Shown piece after piece: positions 28,751 through 37,668 of a DNA stretch of 64,000 nt; position 1 is the first letter of the stretch, and each line of letters begins with the position of its first letter. The stretch spans positions 1 through 64,000 of the forward strand of contig NZ_JQKD01000005.1 of NCBI RefSeq assembly GCF_000745855.1, given 5' to 3'. The notes beneath the pieces were generated by a model. That model did no database searches and had not been told where the DNA came from. It worked only from the letters and a program-made list of their open reading frames with translations. A program made the position numbers and the translations under genes. This DNA comes from Xenophilus azovorans DSM 13620. Its GTDB lineage: Bacteria; Pseudomonadota; Gammaproteobacteria; Burkholderiales; Burkholderiaceae_C.

Positions 28751-29146
28751 TCACGCCGCCTGCACCTCGATGCGGCGCGGCCGCGCGTGCTCGGCCTTCG
28801 GGATGCGCAGCTGCAGCACGCCCTGGTTCAGGTTGGCCTCGATGCGCTGCGTGTCCAGCTCCTTGCTCAGCGTGAAGACGCGGCGGTAGCGGTTGAGGCC
28901 CACCTCGGCGTGCGAGGCCTGCATGCCTTCCGGCAACTGCAGCGTGACCTCGCCCTCGATGGCGAGCTGGTCGCCGTCCACCTGCAGGTTCAGGCCCTCG
29001 CGGGTCACGCCCGGCAGGTCGGCCCACAGGGTGATGGCGCCGGCGTCCTCCACCACGTCCACGGGCGGCAGCAGCGCGGGCTGCGCCTCGCGGCCGGCGG
29101 CGTCGCGGGCGGCTGGGGCGTTCGGGGTGTTGGGGGTGTTGTTCAT
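28751..29146 (-). CDS. Hsp20/alpha-crystallin small heat-shock protein (second of pair)
   Basis: The 131-residue chaperone has an alpha-crystallin domain from about residue 35 (ITLWADLPGVTREGLNLQVDGDQLAIEGE) ending in the conserved RRVFTLSKELD and NLNQGVLQLRIPK strands, then a short C-terminal tail. The start at 29146 follows AAGGAGGA; the N-terminal extension in frame is not used. It lies 13 bases after the first hsp20. Confidence 0.92.
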   Translation of the reverse strand: MNNTPNTPNAPAARDAAGREAQPALLPPVDVVEDAGAITLWADLPGVTREGLNLQVDGDQLAIEGEVTLQLPEGMQASHAEVGLNRYRRVFTLSKELDTQRIEANLNQGVLQLRIPKAEHARPRRIEVQAA

Positions 29147-29159
29147 CGTCGGTCCTCCT

Positions 29160-29612
29160 TCATTGCACGGTGATGCGGCGCGGCTGCGCCGAGGCGCGGC
29201 GCTGCACGCTGACGCGCAGCACGCCGTCGCGGTAGCCGGCCGTGACGGCATCGGGGTCGGCGTCATCGGGCAGGCTCACGGTGCGGCGGAACTCGCCGGC
29301 GAAGCGCTCGTTGATGTGCACGACCGGCCGCTCCTTCGCCTCGCCGCCGTTGCCGGAGGGCAGGGACGAGGCCCGGCGGCCCGACAGGCTGAGCACGCCG
29401 CGGTCGATCTGCACGTCGATCGAGGCCGGGTCCAGCCCCGGCGCGAAGGCGTACAGCTCGATGGACTGCGGCGTGGCGCCCACGTTCAGCGCCGGAAAGC
29501 CGCCGCGGCCGATGCCGCGGATGGTGGGGGACAGGTCGAACGCCTGCTGCACGTCGCGCTGCAGGCGATCCAGCTCGGCGAACAGGTCGCGCGGAAACAG
29601 GGATCGGTACAT
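29160..29612 (-). CDS. Hsp20/alpha-crystallin small heat-shock protein (first of pair)
   Basis: The 150-residue protein begins MYRSLFPRDLFAELDRLQRDVQ, a typical class A Hsp20 N-arm. Its crystallin domain covers IELYAFAPGLDPASIDVQIDRGVLSLSG to VLRVSVQR. It holds unfolding proteins for refolding by DnaK/ClpB. The ATG at 29612 has AAGGAGG upstream. A sigma-32-like promoter lies 76-103 bases before the start, so both hsp20 genes should be heat induced like clpB. Confidence 0.93.
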   Translation of the reverse strand: MYRSLFPRDLFAELDRLQRDVQQAFDLSPTIRGIGRGGFPALNVGATPQSIELYAFAPGLDPASIDVQIDRGVLSLSGRRASSLPSGNGGEAKERPVVHINERFAGEFRRTVSLPDDADPDAVTAGYRDGVLRVSVQRRASAQPRRITVQ

Positions 29613-29687
29613 GGCGAAAACCTCCTTGCAAAGATGCGTTGCAGGAAGCCGCCGGAAGCGGTGCCGCAGGCGACTTCCTGCTGGCGC

Positions 29688-29715
29688 ACATAGGGTGTCC
29701 GAACCCCCTTTCAAG
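29688..29715 (-). promoter_or_regulatory. Sigma-32 (RpoH) promoter of the hsp20 pair
   Basis: On the minus strand CTTGAAA (29709-29715) and CCCTATGT (29688-29695) are spaced by 13 bases, close to the RpoH consensus. The -35 lies in the loop and arm of a CCCCCT/AGGGGG hairpin (29704-29721) that follows the SulP stop. Confidence 0.8.
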
Positions 29716-29739
29716 AGGGGGCGGAGGCCGCGCGGAAGG

Positions 29740-31443
29740 TCAGGCGCCGGCGGGCGGCTGCGGCGCCTGCAGCGCTGCCAGCGCCTCGGCGTCCGTGCGG
29801 TAGGTGAACAGCATCGGCCCCGGCGCGAGCAGTCCGGCGCGCTCCAGCACCTGCAAGGCCGGCAGCTTCAGGCCGCTCAGGTGCAGGCGCACGCCCTTGC
29901 TCTCCAGCAGGCGGCGGATGCTGCCGAACACCTCGGCGCCGGTCAGGTCCACGCGGTTGATGGGGTGGGCGAAGAGGCACACGTCCTTGAGCCCGGGCCG
30001 CTCGGCCAGCACGGTGCTGATGGCGCGCTCCAGCGTGCTGGCGGTGGCGAAGTCGAGCTCGGCGTCCATGCGCAGCGCGTAGAGGTCCGGCGCCAGCGGC
30101 GGGAGCTGCCACAGGTGGCGGTCGCGCAGGCTGCCGTCGGGGTGCAGGCCCACCTCGATGATGCGCGGGTGCAGGTGGCGGTACATGTAGTGCGCCAGCG
30201 CTGCCAGCAGCCCGCCCAGCACGCCCCAGTAGATGGACGGCGAGGTGGCGATGGTCAGCACGAAGGTGCCGAAGGCGATGGCCGCCTCGATGCGCGAGAT
30301 GCGCCACAGCGCGACGAAGGCCGACGGCTTGAGCAGCCCGATGGTGGCCGACGCCACGATGGCCGCCAGCACCGCCTGCGGCACGTTGTACAGCAGGGGC
30401 ATCGCCCACAGCAGTGCGGCCGCCACCACCACCACGTTGAACAGGGTGGCCCACTGCGTCTGCGCGCCGGCGTACAGCGTGATGGCCGAGCGCGAGAAGG
30501 ACGAACTCGTCGGGAAGGAGCCCGAGAAGCCGGAGGCGATCTTGGCCAGGCCCTGGCCGATCAGGTCCTGGTTCTCGTTCCACAGCGTGCCGGCGCGGGC
30601 GTTGTCCACCTTGGCGCTGGAGGCCGTCTCCAGGAAGCTCACCAGCGTGACCAGGAAGGCCGGCAGGATCAGCGCGCCCAGTTCGTGCCAGCTCAGGAGG
30701 CCGGGCAGGTAGAAGGAGGGCAGGCCGGAGGGCAGCGCACCCACCACCGCCCCACCGCCGAGCGCGTAGCCGATCAGCCAGCTGATGAAGGCGCTGAGCG
30801 CCACCAGCGCCATGGTGGTCGGAAAGCGCGGCGTGAAGCGCTTGCCCAGCCAGAGCATCGCCATGCCGCCCAGGCCGAAGCCGATGGCGATGAAGTCCGG
30901 CGGCGGCCCCTGCAGCGCCTGCCAGAAGCTGCGGCCGGTGAAGCCCAGCAGGGCCGGCAGCTGCGACAGCGTGATGAGCACCGCCGCGCCCTGAGTGAAG
31001 CCCATCAGCACCGGCGAGTTGACCAGCCGCAGCAGCCAGCCGAAGCGCGCCGCGCCCAGCACCACCTGCATCAGCCCCGACAGCAGCGCCAGCCACACGG
31101 CCAGCGACACCCATTCGCGGCTGCCGGGCACCGCCAGCGGCGCCAGCGCGGCGCCGATCAGGATGCTCGACAGCGCCGTCGGCCCCACCGACAGGCGGGC
31201 CGAGGAACTGAACAGCACCGCCACCAGCGCCGGCCACAGCGCCGCGTAGATGCCGGTGGCCAGCGGCATGCCGGCCAGCGAGGCGTAGGCCACGCCCTGC
31301 GGGATGACCATCAGCGCGACGGTGATGCCGGCCAGCGCTTCGTTGATGAGCAGCGGACGGTCGGGCCGGGGCCAGGCGAGGAAGGGCAGCCAGTGCGCGA
31401 GGCGTTCGCGGCGGCTGGCTGGTGTGGCAGGAGCTGGATTCAT
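29740..31443 (-). CDS. SulP-family inorganic anion transporter with STAS domain
   Basis: The 567-residue protein has about 11-12 hydrophobic segments, the SulP signature GITVALMVIPQGVAYASLAGMP, and a C-terminal STAS domain (about 430-545) with the VDLTGAEVFG strand-helix. Members move sulfate, bicarbonate or C4-dicarboxylates; the anion here cannot be read from sequence. It stands alone on the minus strand, upstream of the hsp20 pair. Confidence 0.92.
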   Translation of the reverse strand: MNPAPATPASRRERLAHWLPFLAWPRPDRPLLINEALAGITVALMVIPQGVAYASLAGMPLATGIYAALWPALVAVLFSSSARLSVGPTALSSILIGAALAPLAVPGSREWVSLAVWLALLSGLMQVVLGAARFGWLLRLVNSPVLMGFTQGAAVLITLSQLPALLGFTGRSFWQALQGPPPDFIAIGFGLGGMAMLWLGKRFTPRFPTTMALVALSAFISWLIGYALGGGAVVGALPSGLPSFYLPGLLSWHELGALILPAFLVTLVSFLETASSAKVDNARAGTLWNENQDLIGQGLAKIASGFSGSFPTSSSFSRSAITLYAGAQTQWATLFNVVVVAAALLWAMPLLYNVPQAVLAAIVASATIGLLKPSAFVALWRISRIEAAIAFGTFVLTIATSPSIYWGVLGGLLAALAHYMYRHLHPRIIEVGLHPDGSLRDRHLWQLPPLAPDLYALRMDAELDFATASTLERAISTVLAERPGLKDVCLFAHPINRVDLTGAEVFGSIRRLLESKGVRLHLSGLKLPALQVLERAGLLAPGPMLFTYRTDAEALAALQAPQPPAGA

Positions 31444-31545
31444 GGCTGGGTGCGCCCGGCGGGCGGGCGCGGCGGACGCTTGTTGTGATGGGCCTCGGAG
31501 CGCCCGCCATTGTCCGGGATGCCGGGGCCGGCCTCCCGGCAGGGG

Positions 31546-32004
31546 TCAGAGCAGCGAGGTCGCGTTCTTCAGCACGTAGTCGCAGGCCTTCTCCTTGAGC
31601 TTGGAGGAGAGGTTCTTCATGTTGAGCGACTTGCCGTTCTCGCCCTGCAGCAGCCCCTTGGCGCCGTTGGCGAAGCCGGTCTGCTGCGGCTTCTGGCCGG
31701 TGACCATGCCCAGCAGCCTGTCCTTGACCGAATTGGCGCTGGCGGCGCTGAGGTAGTTGTTCTTGACGCAGTACTGGATCACGCCGGCCGCGTTGCCCAG
31801 CGTGCTGTTGCCCATGGCCGGCATCGACAGGCCGAGGCCGCTGGCCAGTGCGGCCGCGCCGCCGCCGGAGGCGGAACCGGCATCGGCCTGGCCGGAACTG
31901 CCCAGTTGTTCCTTCATCGCGTCGAGGTACTTGTTGGCGTGGGCAGCGCCGCCCGCGGCGAGCAGGGCCGCGCACAGCGCGGCGGCGGGGAGGGAACGAT
32001 GCAT
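31546..32004 (-). CDS. Secreted DUF2501 (YjjA-like) protein
   Basis: The 152-residue protein has a signal peptide (LPAAALCAALLAAGGAAHA) and the DUF2501 body: a Gly/Ala-rich stretch with MPAMGNSTLGNAAGVIQYCVKNNYL and a C-terminal KLKEKACDYVLKN, whose two cysteines could form a disulfide. The function is unknown; relatives are periplasmic. It lies between SulP and AraC, unlinked to either. Confidence 0.85.
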   Translation of the reverse strand: MHRSLPAAALCAALLAAGGAAHANKYLDAMKEQLGSSGQADAGSASGGGAAALASGLGLSMPAMGNSTLGNAAGVIQYCVKNNYLSAASANSVKDRLLGMVTGQKPQQTGFANGAKGLLQGENGKSLNMKNLSSKLKEKACDYVLKNATSLL

Positions 32005-32065
32005 GGCGGATCTCCTTGAAGGTACGGCGATGCCCGGACGATAGCCGCTGGCGCCGCGGCAGGCG

Positions 32066-32878
32066 TTACGGTTTCTTCCTGTGCTGGAAGGCGGTGGGCG
32101 ACTTGCCCGTCGCCTGCTTGAACATGGCGCAGAAGGCGCTGTCGGTGGCGTAGCCGCTGGCGGCGGCCACCTGGCTCACCGCCATGCCGCGCGCCAGCAG
32201 CGGCAGCGCATGGGCCAGCACGGCCTGCTGGCGCCACTGCTGCCAGCTCATGCCCATCTGGTCGCGGAACAGGCGCGCCACGGTGCGCTCGCTGGCGCCG
32301 ATGGCGGCGGCGCGTTCGGCCAGCGTGGCGCGGCCGGCCGGGTTGCGCAGCAGCGTCTCGCACAACTGGCGCAGGCGCTTGTCGGCCGGCAGCGGCACGT
32401 CGATGCGGATCTGCGTGGCGCGCTCCAGCTCGTCCACCAGCAGCGGGGCGATCCAGCGCTCGCGCTGGGCGGCGTGCGGGTCGGCCGGCGGCAGGCCGTC
32501 GGGCGTGGTGTCCAGCGCCAGCATCAGGGCGCGCAGCAGCGGGCTGATCTCCAGCACCTCGCAGCGCTCCCAGTGCGGCCCCAGCCAGGGATGCAGGTAG
32601 ACGGTGCGCAGCTCGGCGTATTCCATCAGGCTGATGCTGTGCGGCACGTCGGCCGGCACCCACACGGCGCGCGAGGGCGGCACGATGTAGCTGCCGTCGG
32701 TGGTCGACAGGCGGATCACGCCGCGGGTGGAGAAGGTGAGCTGCGGCCAGGGATGCTGGTGCAGCTCGACCTGCGTGTCGGCCTGGAGGAAGTGCTCCTT
32801 GGCGCGCAGGGGCCGCACCGCATCGGGGGCATACAGATGGGGCGTGAGCGGACCCACGCTGTGGACGGCGCTTGTCAT
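32066..32878 (-). CDS. AraC-family transcriptional regulator
   Basis: The 270-residue regulator has an N-terminal cupin sensing domain (EHFLQADTQVELHQHPWPQLTFSTRGV) and a C-terminal double HTH (ATLAERAAAIGASERTVARLFRDQ and MAVSQVAAASGYATDSAFCAMFKQATGKSP). It is divergent from an MFS gene, which is its likely target. A CGACAA-ATG-TTGTCG palindrome lies directly before its start and may be its own operator. Confidence 0.92.
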   Translation of the reverse strand: MTSAVHSVGPLTPHLYAPDAVRPLRAKEHFLQADTQVELHQHPWPQLTFSTRGVIRLSTTDGSYIVPPSRAVWVPADVPHSISLMEYAELRTVYLHPWLGPHWERCEVLEISPLLRALMLALDTTPDGLPPADPHAAQRERWIAPLLVDELERATQIRIDVPLPADKRLRQLCETLLRNPAGRATLAERAAAIGASERTVARLFRDQMGMSWQQWRQQAVLAHALPLLARGMAVSQVAAASGYATDSAFCAMFKQATGKSPTAFQHRKKP

Positions 32879-32883
32879 GTTTC

Positions 32884-32898
32884 CGACAAATGTTGTCG
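32884..32898. promoter_or_regulatory. Palindrome CGACAA-ATG-TTGTCG between araC-type and MFS genes
   Basis: The perfect 6-base arms lie 6 bases upstream of the regulator start and about 75 bases before the MFS start. A further GACA half-site lies at the regulator start. The position fits autorepression or joint control, but no binding family can be assigned. Confidence 0.4.
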
Positions 32899-32972
32899 CT
32901 GTATCGCCATTCTGCCGCGAAAGCAGCCCCTAGCATCCAGGGCTGCCCGAGCGCATTGTTTCCAGATCTGTC

Positions 32973-34229
32973 ATGTCCGCCTCCAACCCCGCTTCCTCCG
33001 CCACCCCGCCTTCGCTGGGCTCCGACGCCAAGCTGATCGGCCTCGTCGGCCTGGCCCACGCCATCAGCCACTTCAGCCAGCTCATCCTGGCGCCGCTGTT
33101 CCCCTGGCTGAAGGACGCCTTCGGCGTGAGCTACACCGAGCTGGGCGCGGTGCTGACGGTGTTCTTCGTCGTCTCCTGCGCGGTGCAGGCGGCGTCCGGC
33201 TTCGTGGTCGACAAGCTCGGGCCGCGGCCGGTGCTGTTCGTCGGGCTGGGCTGCCTGGGGCTGGCCGCCTTCGTCTATGCAGCGGCGCCGAACTACTGGG
33301 TGCTGCTGGCCGGCGCCGTGCTCGCGGGCGTGGGCAACGGCGTGTTCCACCCGGTGGACTACACCCTGTTCAACCGCAAGGTGGCGCCCACGCGGCTGGG
33401 CCACGCCTACAGCGTGCACGGCATCACCGGCAGCCTGGGCTGGGCGCTGGCGCCGGCCTTCGTGGTACCGATCGCCATGGGCTGGGGCTGGCGCGTGGCG
33501 CTGGCCGCGGCCGGCGTGCTGGCGCTGGTGGTGCTCGCCGTGCTGTGGTTCAACCGCGGCGTGCTGGCGCTGGACGTGAAGGCCGTGCACAAGGCCACAG
33601 GCCAGGGCGACGGCGCGCCGGCCGCCGGCACCTTCGACTTCCTGCGCATCCCGGCGGTGTGGATGTGCTTCGGCTTCTTCTTCTTCTACGCGATGGTCAT
33701 CAGCATCGTGCAGACCTTCGCGCCGGCGGCGGCCGGCCAGTTGCACGCGGTGCCGGTGGCGCTGGTGGCGATCTGCCTGACGGTGTACATGGTCGCCAGC
33801 TCGGTGGGCATGGTGGCGGGCGGTTTCCTGGCCGCCGACCCGTCGCGCTGCGAGCGCATCGTGGGCATCGGCTTCGGTGTCGCGGCGGTGTTCGCGCTGG
33901 TGATGGCGCTGGCCGACTTCCCGCCGGTGGTGGTGCCGGTGCTGTTCGGCGCCATGGGCTTCGCCTCGGGCATCGCGGGCCCCTCGCGCGACCTGCTGGT
34001 CAAGCGCTCCACGCCGGCCAACGCCAGCGGACGCGTCTACGGCGTGGTCTACGCCGGGCTGGACATCGGCCAGGCCGTGGCGCCGCTGATCTTCGGCCCG
34101 CTGATGGACCACGGCCGCTACGGCGCGGTCATCCTCGGCCTGGCGCTGGTGCAGGCGGTGCTGATCGTCAGCGCCTTCAACGTGCGCCGCGTGCGGCGCG
34201 AGGCGCTGCCGCTGCCGGCCTCCGCTTGA
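32973..34229 (+). CDS. Major facilitator superfamily transporter
   Basis: The 418-residue protein has twelve predicted helices and MFS loop motifs (GFVVDKLGPRPVLF; NRKVAPTRLGHAYSVHGITGSLGWAL). The second half has NASGRVYGVVYAGLDIGQAVAPLIFG. The substrate is unknown. It is controlled, by position, by the divergent AraC regulator, and its stop overlaps the TTG start of the TauE-like gene, so the two transporters are co-translated. Confidence 0.9.
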   Translation: MSASNPASSATPPSLGSDAKLIGLVGLAHAISHFSQLILAPLFPWLKDAFGVSYTELGAVLTVFFVVSCAVQAASGFVVDKLGPRPVLFVGLGCLGLAAFVYAAAPNYWVLLAGAVLAGVGNGVFHPVDYTLFNRKVAPTRLGHAYSVHGITGSLGWALAPAFVVPIAMGWGWRVALAAAGVLALVVLAVLWFNRGVLALDVKAVHKATGQGDGAPAAGTFDFLRIPAVWMCFGFFFFYAMVISIVQTFAPAAAGQLHAVPVALVAICLTVYMVASSVGMVAGGFLAADPSRCERIVGIGFGVAAVFALVMALADFPPVVVPVLFGAMGFASGIAGPSRDLLVKRSTPANASGRVYGVVYAGLDIGQAVAPLIFGPLMDHGRYGAVILGLALVQAVLIVSAFNVRRVRREALPLPASA

Positions 34230-34987
34230 GCGACGGCCTGTCCCTGTACCTGCTCGTGGCGCTGGGCGCCGGCATCGCCGGCTTCGTCCAGGGCCTGTCG
34301 GGCTTCGCCTTCGGGCTCACGGCCATGTCGATCTGGGCCTGGTCGGTGGAGCCGCGGCTGGCGGCGGTGCTCGCCACCTTCGGCGCGCTCACCGGGCAGG
34401 TGATCGCCGCCGTGACCGTGCGGCGCGGCTTCGACATGCGTGCGCTGCTGCCCTTCGTGATCGGCGGGCTGGTCGGCGTGCCGCTGGGCGTGTGGCTGCT
34501 GCCGCACCTGGACGCCGTGCTGTTCAAGGCCTGCCTGGGCGCGCTGCTGGTGCCCTGGTGCCTGGCCATGCTGTTCGCCCGCAGCCTGCCGCGCGTGCGC
34601 TGGGGCGGCCGGCCGGCCGACGCCGTGTCGGGCCTGCTGGGCGGCGTGTGCGGCGGGGTGGGGGGCTTCACCGGGCCGATCCCCACGCTGTGGTGCACGC
34701 TGCGCGGTCTGGAGCGCGACGCGCAGCGCGCCATCATCCAGAACTTCAACCTCTCGATGCTCGCCGTGGCCTTCACCCTGCAGATCGGCGCCGGCCACGT
34801 GCCGGCGGCCATGCTGCCGATGCTGGCCATCGTCGCCGTGTGCGTGCTGGTGCCGGTGCTGCTGGGCGCGAGGCTGTACGTGGGCCTGAGCGAGCTGGCC
34901 TTCCGCCACGTGGTGCTGAGCCTGCTGACCGTCTCGGGCGTGGTGCTGCTGGTCTCGTCGGTGCCCGCGCTGCTGCAGCGCGGCTGA
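34226..34987 (+). CDS. TauE/SafE-family membrane transporter
   Basis: The 253-residue protein has about eight hydrophobic segments and the two TauE half-repeats (GAGIAGFVQGLSGFAFGL; LLGGVCGGVGGFTGPIPTLW). Members are proposed exporters of sulfite or organosulfonates or importers of anions. The TTG start at 34226 overlaps the MFS stop by four bases (TTGA). It completes an AraC-MFS-TauE unit. Confidence 0.88.
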   Translation: MSDGLSLYLLVALGAGIAGFVQGLSGFAFGLTAMSIWAWSVEPRLAAVLATFGALTGQVIAAVTVRRGFDMRALLPFVIGGLVGVPLGVWLLPHLDAVLFKACLGALLVPWCLAMLFARSLPRVRWGGRPADAVSGLLGGVCGGVGGFTGPIPTLWCTLRGLERDAQRAIIQNFNLSMLAVAFTLQIGAGHVPAAMLPMLAIVAVCVLVPVLLGARLYVGLSELAFRHVVLSLLTVSGVVLLVSSVPALLQRG

Positions 34988-35011
34988 GCCGCACGCCGCA
35001 CAATCCGCGGC

Positions 35012-35482
<471 letters not shown>

Positions 35483-35484
35483 AA

Positions 35485-35590
35485 TGAAACACCCCCCAAG
35501 CGGCTTCGCCGCTCCCCCTCTCTCGCCTTCGGCGGGAGGGGGCGCACCCGGCGGCCTGGCCAAGCCAGTTCCGCGGGTGCCCTTGCATGG
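35485..35590. repeat. GC-hairpin mosaic repeat (copy A)
   Basis: It starts immediately after the EVE gene stop. Hairpin AGCGGC-TTC-GCCGCT (35499-35513) is followed by CCCCCTC...GAGGGGG with a nested CGCC/GGCG stem, then GCGCACCCGGCGGCCTGGCC and AAGCCAGTTCCGCGGGTGCC. The last part recurs inverted at 20.5 kb and at the window's right edge. It may end EVE transcripts. Confidence 0.7.
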
Positions 35591-35696
35591 TCTGCTTCGC
35601 GGCCTTCGGAGCGGAGAAGGGCGTTCTGTTTTGTAGGCTGCGGGTGGCGCGCAGCGCAATGGATAACTGACGTTAAAAAGGACGAAGGAGATTCCC

Positions 35697-36425
35697 ATGG
35701 CGGACAAGAAGGCCATCCTGGTCATCGGCGCCGGCGACGCCACCGGCGGCGCCATCGCCCAGCGCTTCGCGCGCGAGGGCTACGTGGCGTGCGTGACGCG
35801 GCGCAGCGCCGACAAGCTCCAGCCCCTGGTCGACCGGATCCGCGCCGCGGGCGGCGAGGCGCACGGCTTCGGCTCGGATGCGCGCAAGGAAGAGGAGATG
35901 GTGGCCCTGGTGCAGAAGATCGAGGCCGAGATCGCGCCGATCGAGGTGGCGGTCTTCAACATCGGCGCCAACGTCCGCTTCGGCATCGCCGAGACGACGG
36001 CGCGGGTGTACTACAAGGTCTGGGAGATGGCCTGCTTCGCCGGCTTCCTGATGGGGCGCGAGGCCGCCAAGGCGATGCTCCCGCGGGGCCGCGGCACGAT
36101 CATCTTCACCGGCGCGACGGCCAGCCTGCGCGGGCGCGAGGGCTTCGCGGCCTTCGCCGGCGCCAAGCACGGGCTGCGCGCGCTGGCGCAGAGCATGGCC
36201 CGGGAGCTCTGGCCCAAGGGCATCCACGTGGCGCACCCGATCGTCGACGGCGCCATCGACACCGAGTTCATCCGCAGCAACTTCCCCGAGCGCTATGCCA
36301 CCCGGGCGCAGGGCGGCATCGTCGACCCGGCGCACATCGCCGAGCTGTACTGGCAGTTGCACATGCAGCCGCGCGATGCGTGGACCCACGAGACGGAAGT
36401 GCGTCCGTGGATGGAGGCGTGGTGA
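35697..36425 (+). CDS. SDR-fold protein lacking the catalytic tyrosine
   Basis: The 242-residue Rossmann protein has the cofactor motif GAGDATGGAIA (11-21) and a conserved ARELWPKGIHVAHPIVDGAIDTEF C-half. At the YxxxK site it has F153-A-G-A-K157, so the catalytic Tyr is Phe, while Lys157 is kept. I recall a subfamily of SDRs with this FAxAK pattern, so it need not be a damaged gene, but standard carbonyl reduction is doubtful. AAGGAG precedes the ATG. It is a single gene. Confidence 0.85.
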   Translation: MADKKAILVIGAGDATGGAIAQRFAREGYVACVTRRSADKLQPLVDRIRAAGGEAHGFGSDARKEEEMVALVQKIEAEIAPIEVAVFNIGANVRFGIAETTARVYYKVWEMACFAGFLMGREAAKAMLPRGRGTIIFTGATASLRGREGFAAFAGAKHGLRALAQSMARELWPKGIHVAHPIVDGAIDTEFIRSNFPERYATRAQGGIVDPAHIAELYWQLHMQPRDAWTHETEVRPWMEAW

Positions 36426-36438
36426 GCACAAGCGCCCT

Positions 36439-36804
36439 TCAGGCCGCCGGCAGCACCTCCAGCACCTTCTCCTTCGGCCGGCACAGCCGCGTGCCCAGCG
36501 GCGTGACGACGACCGGGCGTTCCATCAGGACCGGGTGCGCCACCATGAAGTCGAGCAGCTGCGCGTCGGTCCACTTGGGGTCGTCCAGGCCCAGTTCCTC
36601 GTAGGGCGGGGCCTTCCGGCGCAGCAGGTCGCGCACGGAGCCGCCCATGGCGGCGACCAGCTCGGCCAGGCGCTCGCGGCCCGGCGGGGTCTTCAGGTAC
36701 TCGACGACGGTCGGCTCGATGCCGCGCTCGTGCAGCATGGCGAGCACGTTGCGCGAAGTGCTGCAGCCGGGGTTGTGATAGATGACGTAGTCGGATGAGG
36801 GCAT
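36439..36804 (-). CDS. arsC: ArsC-like glutaredoxin-type arsenate reductase
   Basis: The 121-residue protein has the ArsC thioredoxin-fold signature YHNPGCSTSRN with the active cysteine near residue 14, and RPVVVTPLGTRLCRPKEKVLEVL at its C-end, which contains the arsenate-binding arginine. It may reduce arsenate, or belong to the YfgD-type group of similar sequence. No ars operon is nearby, so a general thiol role is possible. Confidence 0.87.
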   Translation of the reverse strand: MPSSDYVIYHNPGCSTSRNVLAMLHERGIEPTVVEYLKTPPGRERLAELVAAMGGSVRDLLRRKAPPYEELGLDDPKWTDAQLLDFMVAHPVLMERPVVVTPLGTRLCRPKEKVLEVLPAA

Positions 36805-36842
36805 GCGCCGATGATAGGCAGCGCAGCGCCATACTCGCGCCC

Positions 36843-37655
36843 ATGCTGCGCCGATTCGCCGTCTTCCTTCCGTTCGCCTGCGCTGCGGCGGCCGCGGCCG
36901 CGCAGTGGGTGGAGGAGGTGCCCTTCATCACCACGCCCGACCACGTCACGCTCGGCATGCTGGAGCTGGCGGGCGTGGGCCCCCGGGATCACCTGATCGA
37001 CCTGGGCTCGGGCGACGGCCGCATCGTCATCACGGCGGCGCGGCGCTTCGGCGCCAGCGGCCTGGGCGTGGAGATCGTGCCGGAACTGGTGCAGCGCAGC
37101 CGTGCGCATGCGCAGCAGGCGGGCGTGGCGGACCGGGTCGCGTTCCGCACCGAGGACCTGTTCCAGACCGACCTGTCGCGCGCCACGGTGGTCACCATGT
37201 ACCTGCTGCCGGAGATCAACCTGCAACTGCGGCCGCGCCTGCTGGCGCTGGCGCCGGGCACGCGCATCGTCTCGCACGACTGGGACCTGGGCGACTGGCG
37301 GCCGGACCGGACGGCCACGCTGCCCGTGCCCGACAAGGCGGTGGGCCGGGAAAAGCTCAGCCGCGTGCACCTGTGGCGGGTGCCGGCGCCGGTGGACGGC
37401 CTGTGGTGCGCCGGGCCGGTGGCGTTGCGCATCGCACAGCGCTTCCAGCACTACCGCGCGCAGATCGAGGGGCCGGTGCCGCACCGGTGGGAGGGGCGCA
37501 TCCATGGCGCGCAACTGCCGCCGCCGGTGGGCGGGCCGCCACGTCCGGGCCTGCGCTGGCGCGAAGGCGTGCTGGAGGTGGCGCAGGGCGCGCCCGGCGT
37601 GGCGCCGGGCAGCCGCTTCACGCAGGCCGAAGCCGCGGCCTGCCCGGCGGGCTGA
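36843..37655 (+). CDS. Class I SAM-dependent methyltransferase with a signal-like N-terminus
   Basis: The 270-residue protein has motif I DLGSGDGRIVITAARRFG and the LGVEIVPELVQRSR motif II, as in Rossmann-type methyltransferases. The first ~21 residues (LRRFAVFLPFACAAAAAAAQ) look like a secretion signal, which is odd because SAM is cytosolic. The TMYLLPEINLQLRPRLL segment resembles the DOT1-like or KsgA-like group of small-substrate enzymes. The target is not known. Confidence 0.8.
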   Translation: MLRRFAVFLPFACAAAAAAAQWVEEVPFITTPDHVTLGMLELAGVGPRDHLIDLGSGDGRIVITAARRFGASGLGVEIVPELVQRSRAHAQQAGVADRVAFRTEDLFQTDLSRATVVTMYLLPEINLQLRPRLLALAPGTRIVSHDWDLGDWRPDRTATLPVPDKAVGREKLSRVHLWRVPAPVDGLWCAGPVALRIAQRFQHYRAQIEGPVPHRWEGRIHGAQLPPPVGGPPRPGLRWREGVLEVAQGAPGVAPGSRFTQAEAAACPAG

Positions 37656-37668
37656 GCGCTGCTGCGGT

